Below, piece after piece: positions 1-11,700 of a stretch of 64,000 nt of DNA. The DNA is from Adelphocoris suturalis (Eukaryota; Arthropoda; Insecta; Hemiptera; Miridae). The stretch covers positions 28,476,636 through 28,540,635 of the forward strand of contig CM061049.1 in the NCBI GenBank assembly GCA_030762985.1, given 5' to 3'. A program made the translations under genes and the position numbers. Under the pieces are notes generated by a model that made no database searches, was not told the DNA's origin, and saw nothing but the letters and a program-made list of their open reading frames with translations. Each line of letters begins with the position of its first letter. Position 1 is the stretch's first letter.

Positions 1-81
1 CTACGGTGGAAACGGATAAGTGACGACATTTTTTTTTTCTGTTAGTCTGCACCAAAAATTTGATAAAATGGCAAACATACG

Positions 82-1885
82 TTGAGAATTCATACGTAAT
101 AGTAATGCGTAACATCGATTAGGCTTACCACAATAGTAGGAATTACAAATAAAACGAACTATAACTCTCAACGCAGTTGTGGAAACGCATTTTAATTAAA
201 GTGGAAGTGAATAAAAAACCACTAAAAATCCACGAAATATAGTTACGATGTTAGATCGATTTCTAAGATTTGGTCTTCTTCACTTTCAAACAATAATAGT
301 AGGATATTGTAATGTAGTATCGCCTCAGGAGAGCACAGGCTCCTATACGCATACGTTCAAGGTACTTTTCTTGCAACACATTCTATATACCTCGTGGAAC
401 CGGATAAGTGATAGTTAGTCTGCATAAAAAATGTAGTAAAATGCCGCCAACCGCATATTTTTATCTCAATCCGTTCTCGAGATATGATTTTTTAAAGATT
501 GTTTTTTTTTTCTTCAGAAAAACTGTATTTTTTCCTTTTAAACTCAAATTTCTCCACTTTGCCTCAGTTAATTTTAACTTTTGACCTCATTTTCAGAATC
601 AACGTTGAATTTCCTACAAGAATAGTGTACTTGAGATCTTAATAAGTACCATCCGGAGACCTTTACATTAGCTAAACATAGACGATTTTGAAAAAATAAA
701 ATTTCTGAAAATTTTAGAACTTAACTACTTGTCCAAAAACATCCTGTAAACTGGCAAATCTCATGAAAACTGCTTCATCTAACACTCTTTCCAACGGTAT
801 AGTCAATTTTACTTTTAGCTTGTTATTTAGGGGAGAAAATTATGTTATAATGTTGACAAATGTGGTTTTTTCCATCAAATCGATGGTCTTCTTGGAAAAT
901 GACCCTCCATGAACCTAGAGAATGAGGTCGGTTCCTACGTATTTTTCTACGCTGAATCGAATGGTAACATTTGTAGATCTCTCCAACTCCGTTATAACCG
1001 AGTTTTACACTTAAACTCACAAATTTTTAGTTAGTTTGTTACGCTTAAATGTATGTGTGTTATGGGGTAAAACTAGTTAATCAAAGTGTAAAACTCCATT
1101 ATAACGTAGTTGGAGAGATCTGCAAACGTTACCATTCGATCCAGCGTGAAAAAATACGCAGAAACCGACCCCATACTCGTAGGTTCATAGAGGGTCATTT
1201 TTCGAGAAGGCCGACGATTTCATTGAAAAACACACATTTTTAAATATTAAAACATTATTTTCTCCGCTAAATTACAAAGTAATAGTAAAATTGACTATAC
1301 TGTTGGAAATAGTATTAGATGAAGCAGTTTTCATGAGATTTGCCAGTTTCCAGGATTTTTTTTTTTTTTTTGAAAAGTAGTAAGTAAAGTTTTAAAATTT
1401 TCAGAAATTTCATTTTTTCAAAATTGTCTATGTTTGAGGTAATGATGTGAAGGTCTTCGGATGGTACTTTTTAAGAACCCAAGTACACTATTCCTATAGG
1501 AAATTTAACGCTGATTCCGAAAATGAGGTAAAAAGTTGAAATTGAATGAGGCAATGTGGAAAAAAAAATTTGAGTTTAAAAGGATAAAAACACTGTTTTA
1601 CTGAAAATACCTTTAAAAAATCATATCTTGAGCACGGATTAAGATAAAAATATGCTAATGGCGGCATTTTACTACATTTTTGATGCAGACTAACGCAAAA
1701 TATTTTTCGTCACTTATCCGGTTCCACCCTGTATATAGGATGTGTTGCAAGAAAAGTAGGTACCTTGAATGTGTGCGTATACGAGTCCGTACTCTCCTGA
1801 GGCGATACTATTACAATATCCTACTATTACCACTATTGTGGTAAGCCTAATCGATGTTACGCGTTATTATTACCTATGAATTTTC
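82..1885. mobile_element. Long fold-back (inverted-repeat) element
   Basis: Two arms of roughly 850-930 bp face each other around a short centre near 1,030. The left arm runs from about 82 to 1,018 and the right arm from about 1,040 to 1,885. Matching landmarks include the CGATTAGGCTTACCACAAT block near 116 and its complement near 1,840, and GGAACCGGATAAGTG near 396 and its complement near 1,711. The left arm carries an extra stretch of about 155 bp (147-303) flanked by a repeated AATAGTAGG, which looks like a later insertion. No transposase is visible, and short open frames in the arms are mirror images of each other. It fits a fold-back or long-TIR transposon, but the superfamily is not clear. 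Confidence 0.75.
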
Positions 1886-1952
1886 AATGCCTGTTGTGTT
1901 ATCGTGCAAGTATACTGATTAGTATTCACCGTCCGTCACATTAACTTATTAG

Positions 1953-2432
1953 CCCATTCAGCGCGGGTCTCAAAAGGCGGAAACCCCGTGCAGAAGTTGA
2001 GTTTTTATGACTTGTCACACTGTTACTTTTAAAAATTGTTAGGAAAAAATCACAGCACTACACAACCTGTACTTTTCATTTGCCTTGAATTGAAGTTCAA
2101 CATTAGTATGATATTCATGCAGTACCATGGTTAGAAGAAGGATAAAATCAATAAAAATCAAGAAAAACGTGCCAAAAATGAGGAAAACGGGCTTGGATTG
2201 GACTCCATTTTCCTGGCTCAAAAACGTGCAACCCGCCAAGGGAGTGCTCAGCACTGCTATCTGATTCATACTGAAGGTAAAACCACCGTACGGGACAGAA
2301 GAATGCTGCAGCCCCTACTATGGACCCATGATTAGGGCTCGGGTCCTGGAGGGAGTGGCATGGTAATATAACCACACCCGCACAGTGCGAAACCACAGCT
2401 GTGCTAATATTACCACACCCGCTCTGAGTGGG
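1953..2432. mobile_element. piggyBac-type MITE
   Basis: The ends form imperfect 16-bp terminal inverted repeats, CCCATTCAGCGCGGGT on the left and ACCCGCTCTGAGTGGG on the right. They are flanked by TTAG on the left and TTAA on the right, which fits the TTAA target duplication of piggyBac elements with one mutation. The element is 480 bp and I see no transposase motif in it. It lies just upstream of the first CCDC186 exon in the window. Confidence 0.6.
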
Positions 2433-2564
2433 TTAAGACATGGGTGTTTAGTTATTGGACTATCTTTCTGCACTATCTGAATAAATTAAATCTCTATTTG
2501 TACTAATAGATTGTAGTTCAAGGTCGCAGAGGCTATCTCTCTTACGGCACCTATTTTGTTACAG

Positions 2565-2733
2565 GCTTGAGAGTAAAATGTCTTTGGAGTCAGAGAAAAT
2601 AGAGAAGTTCGAGCTTATGGAACAAACGGTTGCTCAACAAGAAAAGGAACTGGAGCTTTGCCGACAAGAACATGAAATCGACCTTAGGACCATAAACACC
2701 TTAAAAAGTGAAATGGAAGGAAAGATATCAGCT
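2565..2733 (+). CDS. CCDC186: CCDC186 exon, first in window
   Basis: The acceptor is TTTTGTTACAG and the donor GCT|GTAAGT. The exon begins with the last base of a split codon, then reads LESKMSLESEKIEKFE and further heptad-like coiled coil. The ATG at 2578 is probably internal, because the frame is open from the acceptor and the conserved family continues N-terminally. Confidence 0.82.
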
Positions 2734-5700
2734 GTAAGTGTAATTCAGTATTGACTGTAGATATTTCCATTCCAAATTTTAATGATCTTCTATGAAGTGT
2801 ACTAATTTTTTAGCTAAAGAAGCAATGTGAGTCAACAAACAAAGAAAAGGAGGGAATGGTGATGCGTTACGCTAAAAACGAAAAGGAGTTGCTTGACCAG
2901 AAGAAAGCACGAGAAAATCTCGAAAAAAAACTGAAAGAAGTTTCTAAGGAAAACGAGTCATTACAAGCTAAGCTGAAAGCTCTAGGTGTGGAAAAAGCCA
3001 AAGTCGTTCAATCATTGGAAACTAAAGTAGGTACTCGCTACCATTATAGTTGCAAACCTTTCTAAAACTTATCCAAAACGGCAGGTATTTATATTTTTTC
3101 TTTTTTCAGAATACAGAAGTGTCTAATGCCTATAAGGAAATTGATAAATTGAAAGATGAAATTAACTCTAGAGATATTAAAATTAAATGGACCCAGAGCA
3201 AACTGAAAAGTGAAATGGAAGATCATAAGGTAACTTCTGCGTTCACATTCATATTTAGTTTACTGTAATGTTTTAATGACATTTGTTTCTCATTTACCTA
3301 TTTTATTTTCGTGTCATTCCATGTTTCAATTAGGAATGTCCCGGGCTGATCGAGAAATTGAATCAAATGGTTCAATTGCTGGAGGAAGAATTGGATTCTT
3401 TGAAAAAGGAAAATCTCTCTTTGCAAAGGCAGTTGGACGGCAGTGAAGTCAATAAAACCATTGGTATTTGTAACAAAATTATATATTTTAATATAAAGTA
3501 TAATTATGTTCTAAAAATGTTTGTGAGTGATCTGCATAAAATAAATATGTGTACTATAAAAATTCTTTCAGAATCTCAATTAAAGGAGCAACAAGCTAAA
3601 CTGATAATGGAAAAGCATGAAAGGGCTGAAGTTGAAGCCAAATACAAAGACCTTCAATCCAAACAAGTTATGTTGGTAGAAGAGAATGAAAACTTGTCTT
3701 CTCAAGTAAGCCCAGTTTTGGTGTAGATTTTACTTAGCTTAGTTTTTACTTACACGAAACCTTTGGAAATTAACTTTTATTTCTTGATTCCATGAAAATC
3801 AGGTTTTGAGTTTAGAGCAAGACAGACTTGTTGCGACCAAAAAAGTGAATTTATTGAAGGAAGAACGGAACACACTCTCGGATAGAGTTACTCAGCTTCA
3901 GGAACAACTAGAAGAAATGGATTTTTTGAGAGAACAGTTGCAAGAGTATGTTGACATCACCGATCGTCACACATTTGTTTTTTGGGGTCAAAATAGTTTG
4001 TTTAATTTGGTACAGGGTACAATTTATAACAATAAGTGTTTAATGTAGATTAATTAATGAGGTTATTTTGATTGGTTTGGTACAGGGAAAGAGCGAAGCT
4101 AGCCTTGACCAGCTCGGAAATGGAGAGGTTAAGAAAGAGTAATGAAGACTTGGTTGCAGATATGTCGTCCTGTAGAAACCGTGAAGCTGAGATGTTGGCA
4201 TTCACTCAGCAGTTGACTGTAAAGAACGTCCAATTACAATCTGAATTTTCTGCTGTAGAAGAGAAGGTACGTGCTCTCTTAATCCAATCAGCACTGAGCC
4301 TTAAAGTGGCCAACATGCCATGCTGATATTATTTTGAAGGAGAAAAACCAGAAATACTACAGCTGCACTTCCCAGTAGTTTTGGGGGTTAGTGTACACAT
4401 TGCCGATACGCTCATTATACTGTTCGATTCACAAACTCATACTGAAAATCACCCCATCACCTTACTAGACCCCCCCCCCCCCCCAACCATTATTACCTCC
4501 TATTTATGCAGCAACTACACAGGACGAGTTTAGCAGGTAGTTGGAAATTGTCAATGACACACAATACTTACCTCCCGTCAAATCGCTTCTTGCCTCCCAA
4601 CACTCGATTCCCAATTCGCATGCAATACTTGCCACATTTACTCCCTCTTGCCGCTAGTTAAGCCTTGACACACGGCTAGTTACTAGCCAACAAGATCACT
4701 AGTCAGCGAGTAAAGTAGTCAGGGTCGTCAACTTTGCCCGCCACCTGTCTGCCAGTGAACTGATGACACGGGGCGAGTTTACTAGCGGCAAGTGAACTCG
4801 CCGACAAGTTGCTGGTAAACTCGCCCCGTGTCATCAATGCTTTACCGGAAAACTGAGAGAGCTATGTGGTGAAGCAGATGGTAGAATTACCTAGTCAGTA
4901 AGGGAGATGATGCCGCTGGTGTTAAACAACTCGATGCGGAAGGCATCGGAGCTTAGCCAGTTTTCCCCACTGATGGAGAGCACCGCATCTTTGCCCTGCT
5001 GCGTAAAATGCCGGCCCACTTTCGAAAAATCAGCCTTCCCTCTGGTTTTGAATTAAGCGGGATATCAGGGTTTCCAAATGTTCGGTAAATCCTGTAGTTT
5101 ACGCTGATCCCCGCCATTTTTGTGTAGAAGGTGCTAAAGTTAATAATGAGATAGGTAGCAGTGGTGAGTTTCTCGTTCTTTCTCCTAGTTTTTTTTTTTC
5201 ATTTTTCCACCTAGTTTCTCCTTTACTAGTTTTTATTTCTTTCATTTCCTAGTTTTTATTTTTCCAATTTTTTAAAGGATTTCCGAGGTAGGTAATTACT
5301 CTTTCCAAGTTCAATGCTACATCAACACTGAGTCTTAGCCCTTCGCACTCTCCGAGTTAACACATCGATTTTACTCAGGTCATCCCCTCTGACGTGTGGC
5401 ACCGGGTCGGTGCCATGGTCCGAATAAATTCAAAATCGCCATTTTATGGATCTAAACGGTTTTATAGATATTTTCGAAGACATTTATCGCGTTTTTAATG
5501 AAAACCGCACCCAAAAAAAGTTCCGCCAGGGGCAAATGTTTCGGTTTTTGGTCCCGCCTTGAGTCAGTTAATATTACCATGGTAGCGTTGAATTGGTAAC
5601 TTAACAATGGAGCTCCAAAATAATTTTAAATTAATTTTTTCAGTGGTTTCATTATTTTATTTTTCAGGCTTCTGAGCTTGAGAGAGAAGAAGAGGTTTTA

Positions 5701-8700
5701 GAGCAAACCTCGGCATCGTTAAGGGATGAGCTTGAACGACTGAAAACTGAATTGAAAGAAGAAAAAACTAAAAGGCACGAGGAAGCAAGACTGTTGGCCC
5801 GACAAGTAGCGGAAAAAACTACCAAATCCCTGAATTTGGAAGCGTTGTTGACTGACACTCAGTCCGAATTGAACTTGCTTCGACAGAAACATACCACTGC
5901 CCTCAAGGTAAGAGGAACATTGCTTCAAGTCAAATACAAATCATCCATTTGATTGGATAATAATCAATATTCATAAATCCTAATTTTTGTGTGCCTAGCT
6001 GTTTAATTTTCGACATTCTTCTCACGAAAACGGTCTGATGGATAGATTTTATGGAAAGTTGACGTTTTTGTCACATTATTTCTGACATAGTTACATGTTA
6101 TTGTGGCTTCTGGTCCTAGTTTTAAATCGTCAGTGTAGAATACAAAGGGCAACAGCACTGATCTGCATCATAGTACCTCACAATAAAGACACGGCACGAA
6201 ACTAAAAGAAATAATACGAAAATTAACTAATCAAATTGACATTAATAAATATAGATTTTTTGTGTGTGTACATTATCAGGATTGTTCATTTATAACAACT
6301 AACTTTTGTAGCAGATACTGTGTATCTTCATGTTGTAAGTTGCATGTGGTATGGTACTGAAATACATTACTTGTGCATCATGGGTTCGAGGTTTTAATGT
6401 TACGCTTGATATTACAATTCAGTTTCCCAAGACTTCTAAAATTTAAATTTTTTGGCCTGTTCAATGATTCATATTTAATACCGTTTCACAACACTTAGGT
6501 ACTCATTTATAATTGGAAGCTTAAAAGGAAACCTAACCTGTAGGAATGGTTTTTGTACAGATTGCCAGATGTTTTCCTTGCCAGCTGACCGGCGATGGAG
6601 CAAAGCGTTGTTCCACCCTCTTAATCTAGCTGAGAAAAACACAATTTATCTTAGTTATGGATTTTTTTGCCTTGTCCTTCGTAGGTTGGGTGTGTTGAGG
6701 GAAGATACATTTGTGTAGGCTTCTCAGATAATGTGGTTTGATCATAGGCTGAGTGCTTTCGCCGTCATTTGGCATTTTCAGAGCTAATTATTTTTACACA
6801 CTTTTAACGTTTAGTCATGGCTAATCTAATACGTACTTATTAATGATTTGGCACTTATTTGATTAGCCATGACTTAAATGTGTATAAGTGTGTAAAAATA
6901 ATTGTAGCTCTGAAGAGGCCGTATATATGACGGCAAAAGCGCTCAGTGTATGATTAAACCACATTATCTGAGAAGCCTATGAAAATTTCTCTACCCTCAA
7001 CACACCCACCCAACAATTTATTTTGGATTGTGTCACCCAATATTTCATTCTAAGTTACATTTTCTTTGTTGATTTGAATTATGGTGAACATGAACATTTA
7101 AGCCTTGCCTAGCATGCCTTGTACAAAATTGTTTGGGTGGTGGGTTAGGAGCTGCAAAAAGAGCTGCACCTCTACAGAAAGAGGGTAGATCAGTTGGAGA
7201 GTAATGGAGGTGGAAGCAGCGCAAGTGGGAGTGATTCGGTTTGCCAAGGCTCGAGAACAAGCTCCCTAAGCTCTTTGAACGATTCCAGTCAGTCACCTTA
7301 TCAGGTACTAACCCATCGCATGCTTTAAAAATGGTATTACTGGGTTTCTGCCATGTATCCTTCTTCGTTTTTACCACCTTGCACAAATTGGTTAGAAATA
7401 CGGAGTTAGAAGGGAATGGAGCAGGCACAACTGCCTACGAGTACAAGCCAAGTATCATGAGTCTGGTTTTATGAAATGGATGTATTTACTTCAAAGAGTT
7501 TTTGAGTTTCAGGTTTCGTTCCACTCTGATTTATAGATTCACTCTTGCTGTATTAAAACCAGGTGCGACTTCCGCTAAAACTTCTCAATAAAAATTAACG
7601 CTCGGTATACACCCTTCACTGTACTGTTGTACATTCTGACTTCTCGGCCAAGAGGTTAATGGACTTTTATATACTCATACCTGTACCGGTGTAAGGTCAG
7701 GCCATGGAATCATGGGCAGGTCAATGTCTTTTCGGATTTGTTAGATATTAGGAAAAGATTATATTAGGGGCTAGAAGATGGTTAGGGGTGGGTGGGAGCA
7801 ATTCAGGACATAACCATCAACAGTCTTTCTTGGGAGTGTACAGTCTTCCTATCTACAGACTTGTGGCTTATCCTTATCAAAATTAATGCTCGGTATACAT
7901 CCTTCACTGCCACTCTTATAGATTTTGACTTCCTGGTCAAGAGGTTAATAGACATTTATATATTTACACCTGTATCACTATAAGGTTAGGCCATCAGTTG
8001 GGGGTCAATGCCTTTTTGGATTTGTTAGATATTAGGGAAATATTATATTAGGGGCTTCTAGTAGATGGTTAGAGACAGGTGAAGGATGAAACCATCAAGT
8101 CTTCCCTGGAAATGTAGGTTTAAGTGTTCCCTGGACTTGTGGCTTATCCTTATCAAAAATTAATGCTCGGTATACACCCTTCACACTACCCTTGTACATT
8201 TTGGTTTCCCGGTCGAGAGGTTAATGTACATTTATATATTACCAGCTTAAGGATTTGTTAGATAGAGGTATTTTTGGATTTATTAGAGATATTGGGAGAA
8301 GATTATTTGGGGTGTCTTGTAGATGGTGTGGCCAGCTAGTATTTCCCATCATTTCACAATTAATTCCGTTGGTTTCGAGTCAACTAAGCCAAGAATTTCT
8401 GCTCCCCAAAATCGAAATTGAGATGTCACGATGAGGATTGTGATGACACAACACAGCACGACCGTATTTTCTGGTTTCGCTCTCCCTATGGTCGTTTACT
8501 TCCCATAGTTTTTGGTGGATCATTACATTTTTTATGTACTAGTACTCAAATAAATGATGATACCTACCTAAATATTAACATAAATGTACTTATATGTTTG
8601 TGTTTATGTCAAAGCAACGTGTCCCCATATCACCTTGCAAGATCGTCGTTGGAGGCAACGAACTCATGTGGACCTGCATTTGTTGTGAAAATTACTAAAA

Positions 8701-11700
8701 TAACTTACCAACAGTTGAAAAACTCATGATTACTGTTAAGGGATATCATGGACACTCTGGCACTCAACTCCCGTTCCCGCCAACGCCCGTTTCCGCTACG
8801 TAGGATCACTTTACCAAAGCTTGATTATTTGGCGCAAGAACGGAATTTTTATCTCAAAACTAAGGAGAGTTACCGTCTGGAAGGACACATATATATACAT
8901 AAGAAAAAGCGTTAAACTCTGGAATTTGTTTGAGAATGTCCCAAAACGGATTTCAATTAAGACAATTTTCGAAAATTTTGATTTTAAAATTTTTGGAGCC
9001 ATTGCAATAGCTTAATTTTCTACGACGATTCGCTAAAAGGTTTCAGACCGCATTTCAGATGGGTGCACTTTCCTTTATGCCGTAACCATCAACAGTCTTT
9101 CCTGGAAATATAGGTGTCTTCCTGCAGACTTGTGGCTTATCCTTATGCCCCCTTCATTCCCTTCTTGCTCCAGTGATAGAAAAGATCGTTGTTACGAGAG
9201 GACAGTCGAGGCTGAGTTAAGTGGAGTGTGGTTCTACCCATAGTAGTATTATGTGCCTTTACACCAATGAAATCCTCAAAGCTTCAAAAGTGAATGTATA
9301 TCTCTAGCGGTTGGAGTCTTTCTATGCTCTTCTAACTTATTTGGACATGGCATTTGTCGTTGGTGAAAGTATACATGGTAGCAACCACACCAGGTTTGCT
9401 TGTAGTCCTTGTGAATTGCAGTAGTTTTGGGTATGTAAGTAATGTGATTTTCGTAAGTGCTGAAGTAATTTAACATTGCATGGTAACTTATTACAGATCA
9501 CTTCAATGAGGGAAAACCACCGTTAGTTTTGAAATGATTGTAGATTCCCTCCTTACAATCTAGACACCAATAATGACAGTGTACATGTTTCTCTTATTTG
9601 CTTTATTTATTGTTAATATGTACAAAAGACCTGGTTCTGGGCCCCATTGAACAAACTTTATAGGATTAGGCATTGGTATCTACACAGAGTACAAAACCCT
9701 ACAGGTAATAAAATATTCCCGGAAAACCAGAAATAATCATTTTCAAGTTTTTGATATTGAATCACCCCAGATAAAAGAATTTTTCCTTCACTTTTCTCTA
9801 TACTTGTGAACTTTGTAGTTGATTATTCAAAGAAAAGCAGCTCAATTGAATTATGTAATGAATTCTCTTAGGTATTAGACGTTCCTGCACACACTCTGAT
9901 TGAACGAATCGTTAAACTTCAAAACGACTGTGCCAAACAGACGGAAAGGGTAGAGTTTCTTGAAGAGCACACCGCACACCTTGTGAAGGAGCTTCAGAAG
10001 AAATCCAAGCTGCTCCAAAACTACATCATGAGGGAACAGACTGGAGCCCTCACCTCCAAAGTTATGGATCGAAATAAGGTAGGATTAAATAAGTATGAAA
10101 TGATTTGTTATAAGTTCGAAAATGTAAGAAATAATAATTATTGCTTTGTATTTTCGGTGGATGCTCAAAATGTATAAGTACTTGTCCAGGTTTCAACTAC
10201 CTTACGGCTTCCTTGTTACCTAATTAGTTATGTTGTCGTTTATATGTGGCCATTATACTAATCATTGTTATAGTTAATATCCTCACAATGTTAGCTGCCT
10301 GTAGCTTTAAAACAACAAAGCCAACTAACATCCAAATTCAACTTACACTAGAAAGATGCAAATCAGTTAAACCTTAAAAGCAAAAGTATTCTTATTTTTC
10401 ACGATTTTTTATTTTTATTTATTTTATTTTATTTTTTTTTTCCCATGGAATTAAAGACCTTTAGATGTAAAAAGGTTGTAACGTACAAATTATGTACGTT
10501 GTAGTTGTACGTTGGAATTATTATGAATTTCTTAACCTTTTTCTAAGTAATATTCTGCTATTCCACTTCCAAAAATATTGATTCCAAGGTGAGACACGGA
10601 AAAAACGATTATGTTGGTACATACTATGTATATCATCAGTCAATATAATTATTAATTTTAACTTCCCCTTCGGGATTCAATACAATAAATGGGTCTATGC
10701 ATTTGTTGGATGGACCTTCATTTCCGTGGTGGTAATCCAGCAAGGTTTAATTTTGTTACTTTTTGTCCAATATGACTCAGAAAATGTTGGATAAATATTC
10801 AAGTTAAATCTCACTAGTCGTATTTCACTCAAAAAGTAAGGTTTTTGAAAATTGGTTCTCGATTAATGTGATCCAATTTTAAGCAAATCTCAATAAACTC
10901 TTCGTTACTACTTAAAACGCTCCCTTAAATTTATCGCATGAAATAATTTCTTTCTTTTGTGTTTTTCAAGTCTGAACTTATGGGATGGTCCAAACTTATA
11001 ACACCGGTAAGAGCATATCCATTGTATCCTTGACAATTCTTGGTCGTTGTTGTTCCAAAATTCAGATTTTTCTTTCATTCAAGTGTTTTTGTTAATCTAT
11101 GGTTGATATTATTAAGTATTGGGTTCCAAGAGAGAGTAAAATGGTTTGAGAAGTTTGGCCTTATCACTACCATTAAAATATTCATTTCAAACGTTTTTAC
11201 TCTTTTACTTCGCCTAAAAGTTCAAATCATAGAAAATTGCATCATTATCCAGCCTGGGACTACTAGTTTCTGGAACTCTGAGAAATATAACACGCAGTAG
11301 ACTTGAATTCTCAAACCAATATATTTATTCCCAAGAACACATGAGGAAACTTGTTGAACAATCAGGTGTTGAATAATCAAGACGTGGTAACACAACCACA
11401 AACTATAAGTAGACAGCCGAAGCCACTTACTCGTATTTCCAACACTCCCCCTTAAGTGGGTGATTATTGCGGCTTCAATCCAAGTAAGTCAGACAGCGTC
11501 TTCTCTTTCTACCTAGCCAGAGGCTTTGTGAGGATGTCTGCAGCCATGCGTTCTGTTGACACATGCTTGATGTCAATATCTCCTCGTTCCACTGTTTCGC
11601 TTGTTGCACAATTGTATAGCAGAATATCCGATGGCCACTTTCTTGATGGATGAGGTCGAATCGATCTTCGCAATTGACTCGTTGGAGTTTCAGCATCTTC

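Larger units (their letters stand above)
7305..9871 (+). other. CCDC186 intron with tandem and dispersed repeats
   Basis: The intron is 2.6 kb. It contains the 280-bp tandem repeat (7593-8335) and a copy of a dispersed repeat (8810-9045). A further short piece of the tandem unit lies near 9,075-9,150. No exon is evident. Confidence 0.55.

Noticed and set aside
7045..7428. Minus-strand frame overlapping a CCDC186 exon
   Set aside because: It is a shadow of the Ser-rich exon on the other strand. The plus-strand exon is supported by splice sites and conservation.
7593..8335. CRISPR-like array
   Set aside because: The repeats are 280 bp, diverged, without unique spacers, and the DNA is eukaryotic.
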